The translations under genes were made by a program, and so were the position numbers. The notes beneath the pieces were generated by a model. The model was not told the DNA's origin, searched no databases, and worked only from the letters and a program-made list of their open reading frames with translations. A DNA stretch of 64,000 nt from Ascochyta rabiei (lineage: Eukaryota; Ascomycota; Dothideomycetes; Pleosporales; Didymellaceae): the NCBI RefSeq assembly GCF_004011695.2, contig NC_082416.1, positions 186,001 through 250,000 on the forward strand. The letters run 5' to 3'. Positions 36,141-44,638 of this stretch are shown here, piece by piece (within the stretch, counting starts at the first letter, position 1; every line of letters begins with the position of its first letter).

Positions 36141-37855
36141 TTACTTGCTCTAAGCTTTTAAAGCGCCTAACGCTCTCCTTCACCCCAAAGCCCTCCCCCA
36201 GCAGCCCGCCCACGTCCTCGAGCCCTAAGCCCGCTGTCTCAGGATAGATGCGCCAAACGCCTATCCACACGCCGACGCACACGAGAGCGTAGAGTGCAAA
36301 GACAGCGGTGGGCGAGGTGAATTCCATCAGCGGCAGAAATGTCAGGCCGACGAGCGTGTTGCAGGCCCAGTTTGTGCTGGTGGCGAGCCCGGAGCCCAGG
36401 GCGCGGACGGAGAGGGGGAAGAGCTCGGATTGCTGCCAAGGGACGCAGCCGAGGCCGATTGCGTAGGCGGCGACGTAGAGGAGGAGGGCGGCGAGGAGGG
36501 TCGGGGGCCAGAGGGAGGTGTCGTTGGCGGCGGCGGCGCGCGCGAGGCGTGGGGTGGTGGATGGAGCATCGTCTTGGCCGGCGAGGTCGAGGAAGGAAAA
36601 CGCGACGGCGCACAGCGCGAGGCCGCAGACCATGATGGGGACGGAGAGGAGCAGGATGCGCCGTCGACCTAAGCGGTCAATGCACCAGAAGGCGACGAGG
36701 GTGAAGGCGAAGTTTGTCACGGCGACGGAGAGCGAGGTCAGGGTGGGCGCGTGGAAGCCGACGAGGCGGAAGATGGTGGCGCTGAAGTACATGAGGCTGT
36801 TGAAGCCGCAGAGCTGCTGCGCGGCTTGCAGCATGCATGCTATGATGAGCGCGCGGCGATGTGCGCCCACGGAGACGAGCTGGGTGAAGGTCTCGTTGAT
36901 GCCGGCGAGCTTGGCGGACCAGGCGTGGTCGTGCTTGACGGACGGGGGCGCGGCCTGCTCTTCCTCGAGTATCTCGCGCTCGACGCTCCTCAGCACGGCG
37001 TTGACCAGCTTGTCCATGCCGGCAGCACGTCCGTACACGCGGCTCAGGACGCGCTTGGCGCGCACCTTGTGCCCCCTCTTGACGAGGAACCTCGGCGTCT
37101 CGGGCATGAAGAAGAGCATCCCAAACTGCGCAACGGCGGGCACAGCGCCCAGGCCCACCATCCAGCGCCACCCGCCGGCTGTGTCTGAAAAGGCCCAGCC
37201 GATGAGATAGGCAACGACCTGGCCGCCCGTGATGAACAGACTGAGCACGGTGACCAGCCGGCCGCGGAACGGACTCGGGCTCAGCTCGCCAATGTACAGC
37301 GGCACGACGAAGCTCGCGCTCCCCACGGCCGCGCCCACGACGGCGCGGCCCGCGATCATGCCCCAGACCGACGTCGTGTACGCCTGGGACAGCGCGCCCA
37401 GCACGAACAGCAGGTCGGCAGCGAGGATGACCGGCTTGCGCCCGGCGGCGTCGGCAACGAGGCCCGTCAGCGGGCTGGCCAGCAGGGCGAAGAAGGAGGT
37501 GGCGCTGGTGATGAGGCTCTTGTCCAGCGTGGTGAGGGGGCGGGAGGAGAGGTCGGCGTTGACGGAGACCAGAGCCGAGGATATGACGCCGGTGCTGGAC
37601 GAGCGTTAGCGTGCACTGATGGCCGACGCGAGGCTTGGGTTGGGAGACGCACTCGTAGCCAAACAACAGCCCCGAGACGCCCGCGCACAGCGTGAGGGTC
37701 CAGATGAACAGCCCCGGCGAGACCAGCGCGCTCTCGTCTACGTGCGCATGGTCCGCGTCTTGATCGTGACTGTGCCGCGCATCTCGTCCGTAGTCGACGT
37801 CGTCGTCGTCGTTGTTGTTTTGGTGAATGAGGGGCTCAGCAGCCGTGTCCGTCAT
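36079..37855 (-). CDS. MFS sugar transporter, myo-inositol-transporter type
   Basis: Two exons, 37855-37653 and 37594-36079, with a 58 bp intron, give 572 residues. The acidic Asn/Asp/His-rich N-terminus (about 45 residues) is cytosolic. Then come FGYDTGVISSALVS (TM1), AGRKPVIL, GELSPSPFRGRL, PETPRFLVKRG (about 232), QQLCGFNSLMYFSATIF (about 327), DRLGRRRI (about 374) and YPETAGLGLEDV (about 518). These are the sugar-porter signatures over 12 membrane spans; the QQLCGFNSLMY block is typical of fungal inositol transporters. Substrate (inositol or a hexose) is inferred. The last 20 residues are Arg/Glu dipeptides read from a CT microsatellite. The gene's 3' end has been copied into the RIP-damaged array next door, yet the gene itself is not visibly damaged. 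Confidence 0.88.
36080..36138. repeat. CT microsatellite encoding the transporter's C-terminal tail
   Basis: CT-rich repeat with two short interruptions. On the minus strand it reads GAGAGA and is translated as (Arg-Glu)n until the stop at 36079-36081. Length change here would change the protein's end. Confidence 0.85.
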
Positions 37856-38169
37856 GCTCCCTAGTTGGCAAGCCCTACTTGCAGGCAGCGTGGTCGTGCT
37901 ATGCGCAGCCGAGCCGGCGTCGAGAGGTTATACGCGGTACGACCTCGGCGGTGACGCGCGGACGTTGCCGAGACGGGCCGCACTGCTACGTCTGGACTCG
38001 GGAGCGTCTGCGTGGCTGCGTGGCTGCGTGGCTGCGTGGCTGCGTGTGGGGACGGAACACGGATCCGTGTTAGCGCGTGCGGTGCATGAGCTCATGCCGG
38101 TGCCTGGTGATCACGACCAGGGTCTAGCAGGAAAGCGTGCGCCCCTCACGCAAGACTGCATGTTGACAA
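37856..38169. other. Upstream region of the transporter gene
   Basis: GC-rich sequence that should hold the transporter promoter. An octamer TGGCTGCG is repeated about four times at 38010-38045. The AT-rich minisatellite follows directly. No gene seen. Confidence 0.5.
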
Positions 38170-38741
38170 GGACTAGTATACTAAAGCTTGTTAGTAGTAA
38201 TAGAATAAAAGAACTGGCACATCCAAGCTTGTTAGTGTGAATAGAATAAAAGAACTAGCACATCCAAGCTTGTTAGTAGTAATAGAATAAAAGAACTAGT
38301 AATCTAAAGCTTGTTTGTGTAAATAGAATAAAAAAGAATTAGTACATCTAAAGCTTGTTACCAGAGCTTGTTAGCAGTAATAGAATAAAAGAACTAGTAC
38401 ATCCAAGCTTGTTACTATAAATAGAATAAAAGAACTGGCACATCTAAGCTTGTTAGTGTGAATGGAAAAAAGAACTGGCACATTTAAGCTTGTTAGTAGT
38501 AATAGAATAAAAGAACTAGCACATCTAAGCTTGTTTGTGTGAATAGAATAAAAGTTCTAGCACATCCAAGCTTGTTAGTGTGAATAGAATAATAGAACTA
38601 GCATATTTAAGCTTGTTTATAGTAATATAATATAAAGGACTAGTATACTAAAGCTTGTTAGTATAATGGAATAATTGAACTAGCACATCCAAGCTTGTTA
38701 GTGTGAATAGAATAAAAAGAACAGGCATATCCAAAGCTTGT
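38170..38741. repeat. Minisatellite of about fourteen 40-42 bp units, each with AAGCTT
   Basis: The unit contains AAGCTTGTTAGTRGTAAT, then AGAATAAAAGAACTAGCA, then CATCC. About fourteen units vary at a few positions (GTAGTAA versus GTGTGAA; ACTGG versus ACTAG; one short unit near 38350). It lies between the transporter's upstream side and the 3' side of PBP1. The RIP-like changes are weak compared with the arrays at 33 kb and 48 kb. Confidence 0.92.
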
Positions 38742-39075
38742 GGATAAGAACAGGTAAGACTGCCCTGCTAGCTACAGCTATCATCTGCTTCTACTGTCCT
38801 CCGCACGAGACCGAACCGCCTGCCCTTGCACACTCGTCGATGCCTGGCTTGCAAACACTCCCTCCGGGCCGACTGCGAGCGCAGAACAAGCTCGCTCTAT
38901 CCTCGCACACCTCTTGGACCGACACTTTTCGACGCCACCATGCCCCGTCCCTCCAACGCCCTTCGCTCATGCTTGACATGACTTCACAGTGTCCCGGGAG
39001 GCTTCCCTCTCTTCGGGAATCGACCGTGCTCTGCCGTCATCCTGTTGGAGTCGCAAAATGGGTCCTGCTCGTGGC
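38742..39075. other. 3' flank of PBP1, no gene seen
   Basis: About 330 bp of mixed composition following the stop of PBP1 on the minus strand. It should contain that gene's 3' UTR. Open frames here show no recognisable motif. Confidence 0.5.
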
Positions 39076-42000
39076 TCATTTCGGCTCCTCCGTGCTCTCG
39101 CTTCCGTGCTTGGCTGGGCCGGTGGGGGGTGCCTGGTGTTGGTGCTGCGAGTGCTGATGCACCATCGGCTGCGCGTAGCTCGCGCTGGGTGTGCCGCGAT
39201 GGGCTTGGTGGGGGAATGGGTGTTGCTGGTGCGGGGACGAGCCGTACGGAGGCTGGTGCTGTGGTGGGTAGGGACCTCGCATGGGCGTCACTGTGCTGGC
39301 GTCAGTCGTGCAACAACTCCTCTCAAACCACACCTACTGCTGGCTGGCGGCATCTGGTACATCTGCGGGCCCTGCGCGCCGGGTTGCATGTACACGACGG
39401 GAGGCTGCTGGTGTCCTTGCTGCGATCCTTGGTGGCTCATCATCGGTGCTCCAGGCCTGGGGCTGGGGAAGCCATTCGCGCCAGGAGGCATGTGGCCGGG
39501 ATAGTGGGGGTACCCAGGCGCTTGCGCATACATTTGCATCTGCGGCTGGCCAGGCATGCCCATAAAGGGTCCGTTGGAAGGCTGCTGCTGCATCATGTGT
39601 CCGCCCATCTGAGGTCCGGGGCCATTGACAAACTGGCCTCCTTGAGGACCGCGAAGCGCAACATGCTGAACGCCAGGGCTCATGCCGTACTGGGGCATCT
39701 GCATCTGCTGCGGGTAACCAGGCATGGGCTGAGGTTGCGCACCGTACGCGTAAGGCGGCATCTGGCGAGGCGACGGCTGGACCGATGAGGTCGAATGCGA
39801 GAACTGCATGTGGGGCGCCTCGAAATGGGGCGGACCTTGGCCGTGGTGCGGCTGCACGTGAGGACCACGAGGCGTGTGTTGAGGCGTGTGTCCTTGCTGC
39901 ATGCCCTGGGGGCCCTGGAGGTGCGGCGGCAGCTGGTGCTGATGAGGCAGGGGGCCGTTTGCCATGCCGTTGTGGGGGGCTGCCATTTGGCGAGGCGGTA
40001 CATGCTCGAACAGTTCCTTGTAGCCCTTGTCCCGGTTCGACTCGGGGAAGTCCCAGGTCGGCGGGGTGCGGTGCGAGAATGGGACGCCGGCGTTGTACTT
40101 TTTGTCGGCGTCTGTAGCCACCTTTGCCAGACGATCCAAAGGACTGAAGGCTTCCTTGGCGTCGACAGCCTTTAGAGTCGGGCGGTGTCCGCCGAAGAAG
40201 CTGGTTATGGCAGGCGTCCTGCGGGACTCTTGTCGAGATGCAGAGTCGGGTCTAGGGCTGGAGGTGGCGCTGGTGTTGCCACCAGGCTGGAAGGTGTTTG
40301 CGGCAGGGTTGGGCCTGAACTCGTGGGCGCGAACATTGAATCGCGACGAAGCCCCAGAGGTGGGCGTCGGCGCTCCGCTGGACGCTTGCGAAGGGCCAGA
40401 GGGAGCGCGCGTGTCCTGCGCGGGTATCGGTTGAGGTACACCGTTGTAGGGAGGGGCGCCTTGCTGCTTGTGCTGCTGCTGGTTCATCTGCAGGCGGGTG
40501 CTGAGCGAGCCTTGGTTGCGGGCGGGAATCTGAGCCGGAGCTTGGTGCGAACGCTCGCGCATGCTGGCCGACGGATAGGCGGACTGGCCTGGACGCGGAC
40601 GTTGCGCTTGCTGTCGGTCGCTGGGAGATGTGCTTGTAGCGTCCAGCTTGGCAGCAGCAGCTCGCGCAGCTGCTTTCGGGTCGGAGACGGTGGAGGGTGT
40701 CTTGGGTGGCGAAGGCTTGGTCTCCTGCGCCTGCTTAAGGGCTTTCTCCACAATCGCAGCCTGCTTTGTCTCGTCCTTGGCGAGGATGGGAACCAGATCG
40801 GTGGGAACCGGCGTGCTCAGCTTGAAGTTGAGGGCAAACTTCTTCAGGTCATTGAGCTTTACGGCCTTGTTCTCCCGCGCAATCGTTCTCTGTCGCTCGG
40901 TCACGCGCAGTTTCTCGGCTGCGGAGAAGGCCTTGAACGAGTCGAGCAGGTCATGCTCGACGTTGGTTGTGGCGTCGTGTGGGCGTGCAGACTTGCGAGG
41001 AGGGATGGCTGCAATGGCGGCCATGGCCGGCTTGGCCGCACTGCTGGGCTTCTGCGCTGGTTCCGCGACAGGCTCCAATGCAGCCGCCGATTTGGCCTCG
41101 GCCTCGGCCTGGGGAGCAGCGTCTTTGGGCGCGCTGGGCTGTGAAGGCACGGCTACAGGTGCTGGCGGCGCAGGTGCTGGCGGCGCAGGTGCTGGCGGCG
41201 CAGGTGCAGCGTCGGCCGGCTTCTCCACGATGGGGCTGGCCGTGCGTTGCGCTGGCTTTGCAGCTGCCGAGTCCGGGCGTGCGATTGTGGAAGACAGGAT
41301 GGCAGGGTCGATGGGCGCACCCTGAACGGTGGGCTGAGCGCTTGGCGCACGTCGTGCTGGGGGCGTGTACCGGTTCGGCTGTCCACTCGGGAGCGGGGAG
41401 AAGTGTCGTCGAACACCGCTGTACCTGCATAGCTGTTAGCACGCTGAGCCGGTCGCGGGGATCGTGGCCCTACTTGTCCTCCTCGTCGAGGCCCTGGTCG
41501 TCCTGAGCATGGTGGCCGCCGCGCTCCTCTCGAACGTGGGCGTTTGATGCCGTGCTGGACTCGATTTCGCGAGCGAGACGTTCGGCACGCGCTGCCCTCT
41601 GCGCGTACTGGGGGTTGCTGCGGTCGATGGCGGTGGTGTACATGGTCTCGTCGTAGTTGCTCTTCACACCGGTGATGCGGTCGTTGGTAGCAAACTGGTC
41701 CCAGCCCGCCAGGCCGCCGGATCCAAGCTCGAGGCTCGTGTCGTGCTCCGAAGGCTCCCACCTCTGCAGGTTGCGCTCACGCAGGGCCAGGTTGCCGGAG
41801 ATGTCGGCGTCGGTGCGGAAGGCGGCGGTGCCGTTCTGGGGCTTGGCTTGTGTCTTGTCGAGGACGACGTTGTTGACATGGAAATCGGCGACATCGGTCA
41901 TGTCAAAGGACATGACGTGCGACTCGCCCTGTCCAGCGTACTCGTCGGAAGGCTGGCCGTTGGGCTGTGCATGGTCGGCGGGCTGCAGCAGCTTGACCAT

Positions 42001-42748
42001 CTTGAAGACATAGCGCAGCTCGCTGGGGTCGAGCGAGGTGCCTGAGAGCACGCCCGAGTACCTTGCGCCGTTCTTGAGCGTGATGGTTCCCGGCAGGCCC
42101 TGGGCGAGGTTAGCACAGCTCCGTGGACACGTGTCGGCTGCATCGACTCACCGTCAAGTTGGCCAGCAGGTACATCATGCGGTCGCTGAGGTGCCTCATG
42201 GGGGTGGCAGTCTCGGCGGAGACGGCGTTGGCGGGCTTGGGGGTGCTTGCGAGGCCGTTGGAAGGGGTGGAGGTGGACGAGCGGTGGGTGATGGGGTTCG
42301 CGGATCCGTGTGACCAGGGCTTGGGCGCTGGGGATTTCCTGCGCGAGGCGACGAGTCAGCATTGCGCGCGGAGAGGGATGGACCACGCCCGTCTAGCGGC
42401 GGCGGTGTTTCTGCGCGGAGCCGGCATGGACGCGCCCGGCGAGAGTGCAGGGTAGCACTGTGTCTCCATGTGACGGGGAGCACGTGGCACGGGGGTCGTG
42501 GGTGGAATGGCAGCCGAGCGCGTTCACGGCGGGCTGCGGGCTGCGGGCTGCGGGCTGCGGCGGTGCGCGGGATGGCGGTGCACGCGAGGAGGAGCTTACC
42601 TCTGGGCGGCGTCGACGGGGCTTCCGGGCTTGCGGTGTGCGTCCATGGCTTTGGCGGACGAGGCCATTTTCAGTTTGTGGCCGGGGGTCGCGGCAGGCTG
42701 GCTTAAAGCATTGGAGGCGCTGTGGAGGGTCGAGGCAGCGGTGGACAT
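39076..42748 (-). CDS. PBP1: PBP1 / ataxin-2 homologue (Lsm, LsmAD)
   Basis: Five exons: 42748-42600, 42338-42152, 42099-41474, 41424-39338, 39290-39076 (1087 residues). All junctions are in frame with GT/AG; the acceptor at 39291 is CACAG. An Lsm-like fold occupies about 103-190 (MMYLLANLTGLPGTITLKNG, YSGVLSGTSLDPSELRYVFK). LsmAD is at about 248-315 (FATNDRITGVKSNYDETMYT, LAREIE). A long Pro/Gln/Ala-rich disordered region follows, with a threefold APAPP repeat and a Gln/Pro/His-rich C-terminus. Known role of the family: binds poly(A)-binding protein, promotes stress-granule assembly and polyadenylation, restrains TORC1. The start is uncertain: Met at 42748 is preferred, with 42784 and 42667 (MASSAKAMD) as alternatives in the same frame. 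Intron 1 is long (261 bp) and GC-rich. Confidence 0.9.
42525..42565. repeat. Tandem CTGCGGG heptamers in PBP1 intron 1
   Basis: About five copies of CTGCGGG lie in the first intron of PBP1 (42339-42599). The tract is G-rich on the plus (non-coding) strand. Confidence 0.75.
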
Positions 42749-42786
42749 GGGCGAGGGCGAGGGCGAGGGCGAGGGCGTGGGCATGG
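42748..42786. repeat. GGGCGA hexamer run at the PBP1 start
   Basis: Five or so GGGCGA units on the plus strand, next to the candidate start codons of PBP1. On the coding strand they read as Pro-Ser repeats, if translated. GAAGAC repeats follow at about 42798-42815. Confidence 0.8.
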
Positions 42787-42849
42787 AGGGGACAGACGAA
42801 GACGAAGACGAAGACAAAGAGCGCGGGCGGGCTCCGTGGACCAAGACGG

Positions 42850-42928
42850 CGGGAGAGAGACGGGAGACGGGGGACGGGGGACGGGGGACGGGGGCCGGGC
42901 GACGGGCGACGGGCGACGGGCGACGGTC
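42850..42928. repeat. G-run heptamers (GACGGGG / GACGGGC) upstream of PBP1
   Basis: About ten G-runs of 3-5 separated by short spacers (GAC). The arrangement fits the G-quadruplex sequence rule on the plus strand. It lies 100-180 bp upstream of the favoured PBP1 start, in the promoter or 5' UTR. Confidence 0.75.
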
Positions 42929-43387
42929 GATGTGTTTGGCTGCGGGGAAAGGGCGTGGGAGCAGCGCTGGACGCTCACGAGGGCACGAGGGCACGCGCGG
43001 GGGGGCAGGCGGGAGAAGGGCCGCGGAGAGAGCGCGGAGAGGGCGGCAGAGAGAGCCAGGCGGCGGAGGGCAGGTGGATGGGGGGGAGGCAGAGGGCAGA
43101 GGCAGTGGGAAATGTCGCCGGATGCTAGCTGGCGTGACGACAGGCTGGCTGGAGCGGGAGCTGGAGGTGCCAAGCGGATCGCCCTCGTTTGAAACAACGG
43201 AGAGCGGGCGGGAGCTAGGCTAGGCTGAGGGCGCAGTGGGCGGCGGGCGTCTCAGAGCTCAGAGGTGCTGGTGGACTCACTGCATGGATGATGGGCACTG
43301 CACTGCTGCGCCGACACAGTGACACACCGAGCCACTGCTGCGCTGCTGCACCCAGCCACTGCTGCGATGGAGCTGGGACATGGAGGC

Positions 43388-43462
43388 ACACACTCTCTCT
43401 TCCTCTCTCCCCTCTCCCTCTCCCCTCTCCCCTCTCCCCTCTCCCCCTCTCTCTCTGCGTGT
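43388..43462. repeat. Pyrimidine tract CTCTCCC
   Basis: Strand-asymmetric tract of C and T only for about 70 bp, then GCGTGTGCGTGTG. Such mirror-like polypyrimidine DNA can be nuclease-sensitive and is common in fungal promoters. Confidence 0.8.
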
Positions 43463-43559
43463 GCGTGTGTGTGCGCCGGCGAGTATGCTGTGACACCTCA
43501 CGACCACGCCAAAGGGGACTCCAGATGCCAGAACGAGGCCTTGTCTTGCCTGGCCGCTC

Positions 43560-43660
43560 ACTCTCACTCTGCACTCTGCACTTGCACTCTGCACTCTGCA
43601 CTCGCACTCTGACTCTGCACTCTGCACTCTCACTCTGCACCCTGCACTCTCCTCTGCATT
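43560..43660. repeat. CTCTGCA / CACTCTG short tandem repeat
   Basis: Imperfect repeats of CACTCTGCACT over about 100 bp with period 7-13. Confidence 0.85.
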
Positions 43661-43699
43661 CGGCAACTACAAGACGATGCGACGATGCAGCCATTGTGT

Positions 43700-44010
43700 T
43701 TGCATGTCTGCATGTCTGCATGTTTGCATGTCTGCATGTTTGCATGTCTGCGTCTGCTTGTCTGCATGTCTGAATGTCTGCGTCTGCGTGTCTGCATGTC
43801 TGCGTCTGCTTGTCTGCATGTCTGCGTCTGCGTGTCTGCATGTTTGCATGTCTGAATGTCTGCGTCTGCTTGTCTGCATGTCTGCATGTTTGCATGTCTG
43901 CGTCTGCTTGTCTGCATGTCTGAATGTCTGCGTCTGCGTGACTGCATGTCTGCGTCTGCGTGTCTGAATGTCTGCGTCTGCGTCTGCGTGTCTGCATGTT
44001 TGCATGGGTA
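43700..44010. repeat. TGTCTGCA / TGTCTGCGTC minisatellite, about 300 bp
   Basis: A mosaic of 8-mers (TGTCTGCA, TGTTTGCA, TGTCTGAA) and 6-mers (GTCTGC) arranged in longer higher-order blocks. It lacks stop codons in several frames on both strands, producing long but meaningless open frames (HADMQT-type peptides). Confidence 0.9.
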
Positions 44011-44638
44011 GCAGGCCAGCCAACAGCCACCGGCCATCCACGCCTCTCCTCTGCTCTCGCCTAGGAAGCATGGCTGCGGCAGTCATGCTGATTCACGACA
44101 GGTAGGCTGTAGGTATCCACTTCGCCCACTGCCTGCCAACTACCGTCGACGGGCGTGGATGGGCGTGCAGCTAGCTCGCCCGCTATTCCCCTATTCCCGG
44201 CGAGTGCCAGCCATGGGCGGCTCAGGCCGTCGTCCTTGACGCCGCTACACGTGAGCATGCCATGCCGGCTGTTTTGGCTGTCGACCCTCCTGAGTGCTTG
44301 GGGTCTTGGAATGGACTGACTTGGGACCATCTGACTTTGGCTGTCTGCACGCTGCCTCGCTGACCCAGGGCCACTCGCACTGCACCTCTCTCCCACGCGA
44401 ATGCCCGAATTCATGCGCACGCCCATGTAACCTCGCGCACCCACTCGCACACGGTCTTGGCTTCGACCTCCGTGGCAGATCGCCCGCTCGCCCGCCGGCC
44501 GTGGTCACGTGCGCCCTCGAGACGTGGACAACGACCGACTCCCTCACCACCACCGCCGCCGCGAGAGCAGACGACGCGCCCGTCCGCTCGGCCCGACCCC
44601 CCTCACTCTCTCGCTGCGCTGTCTGCACGCCCTCCACC

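Larger units (their letters stand above)
42749..44638. promoter_or_regulatory. Divergent intergenic region between PBP1 and BUD6
   Basis: 1.9 kb separates the starts of PBP1 (-) and BUD6 (+), so both promoters lie here. It is almost entirely low-complexity: G-run repeats (42850-42928), a CT/CCCCT pyrimidine tract (43388-43462), a CACTCTG-type repeat (43560-43660) and a TGTCTGCA minisatellite (43700-44010). The last 500 bp before BUD6 are ordinary, C-rich promoter-like DNA. No individual factor site is called. Confidence 0.6.

Noticed and set aside
36518..37210. Plus-strand frame of 230 codons opposite the transporter
   Set aside because: Arg/Ser-rich antisense of the membrane protein, whose own frame shows all sugar-porter signatures.
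38170..38741. CRISPR-like array of regularly spaced repeats
   Set aside because: Whole units repeat head to tail with no unique spacers, no cas genes are near, and the genome is eukaryotic; it is a minisatellite.
40185..41144. Plus-strand open frames opposite PBP1, 230-320 codons
   Set aside because: They are shadows of the GC-rich PBP1 coding strand; the minus-strand frame carries Lsm/LsmAD motifs and valid splice sites.
43215..44086. Long minus-strand open frames (HADMQT-rich, up to 271 codons)
   Set aside because: They are by-products of the stop-free TGTCTGCA repeat, open in several frames at once, with no domain or gene structure.
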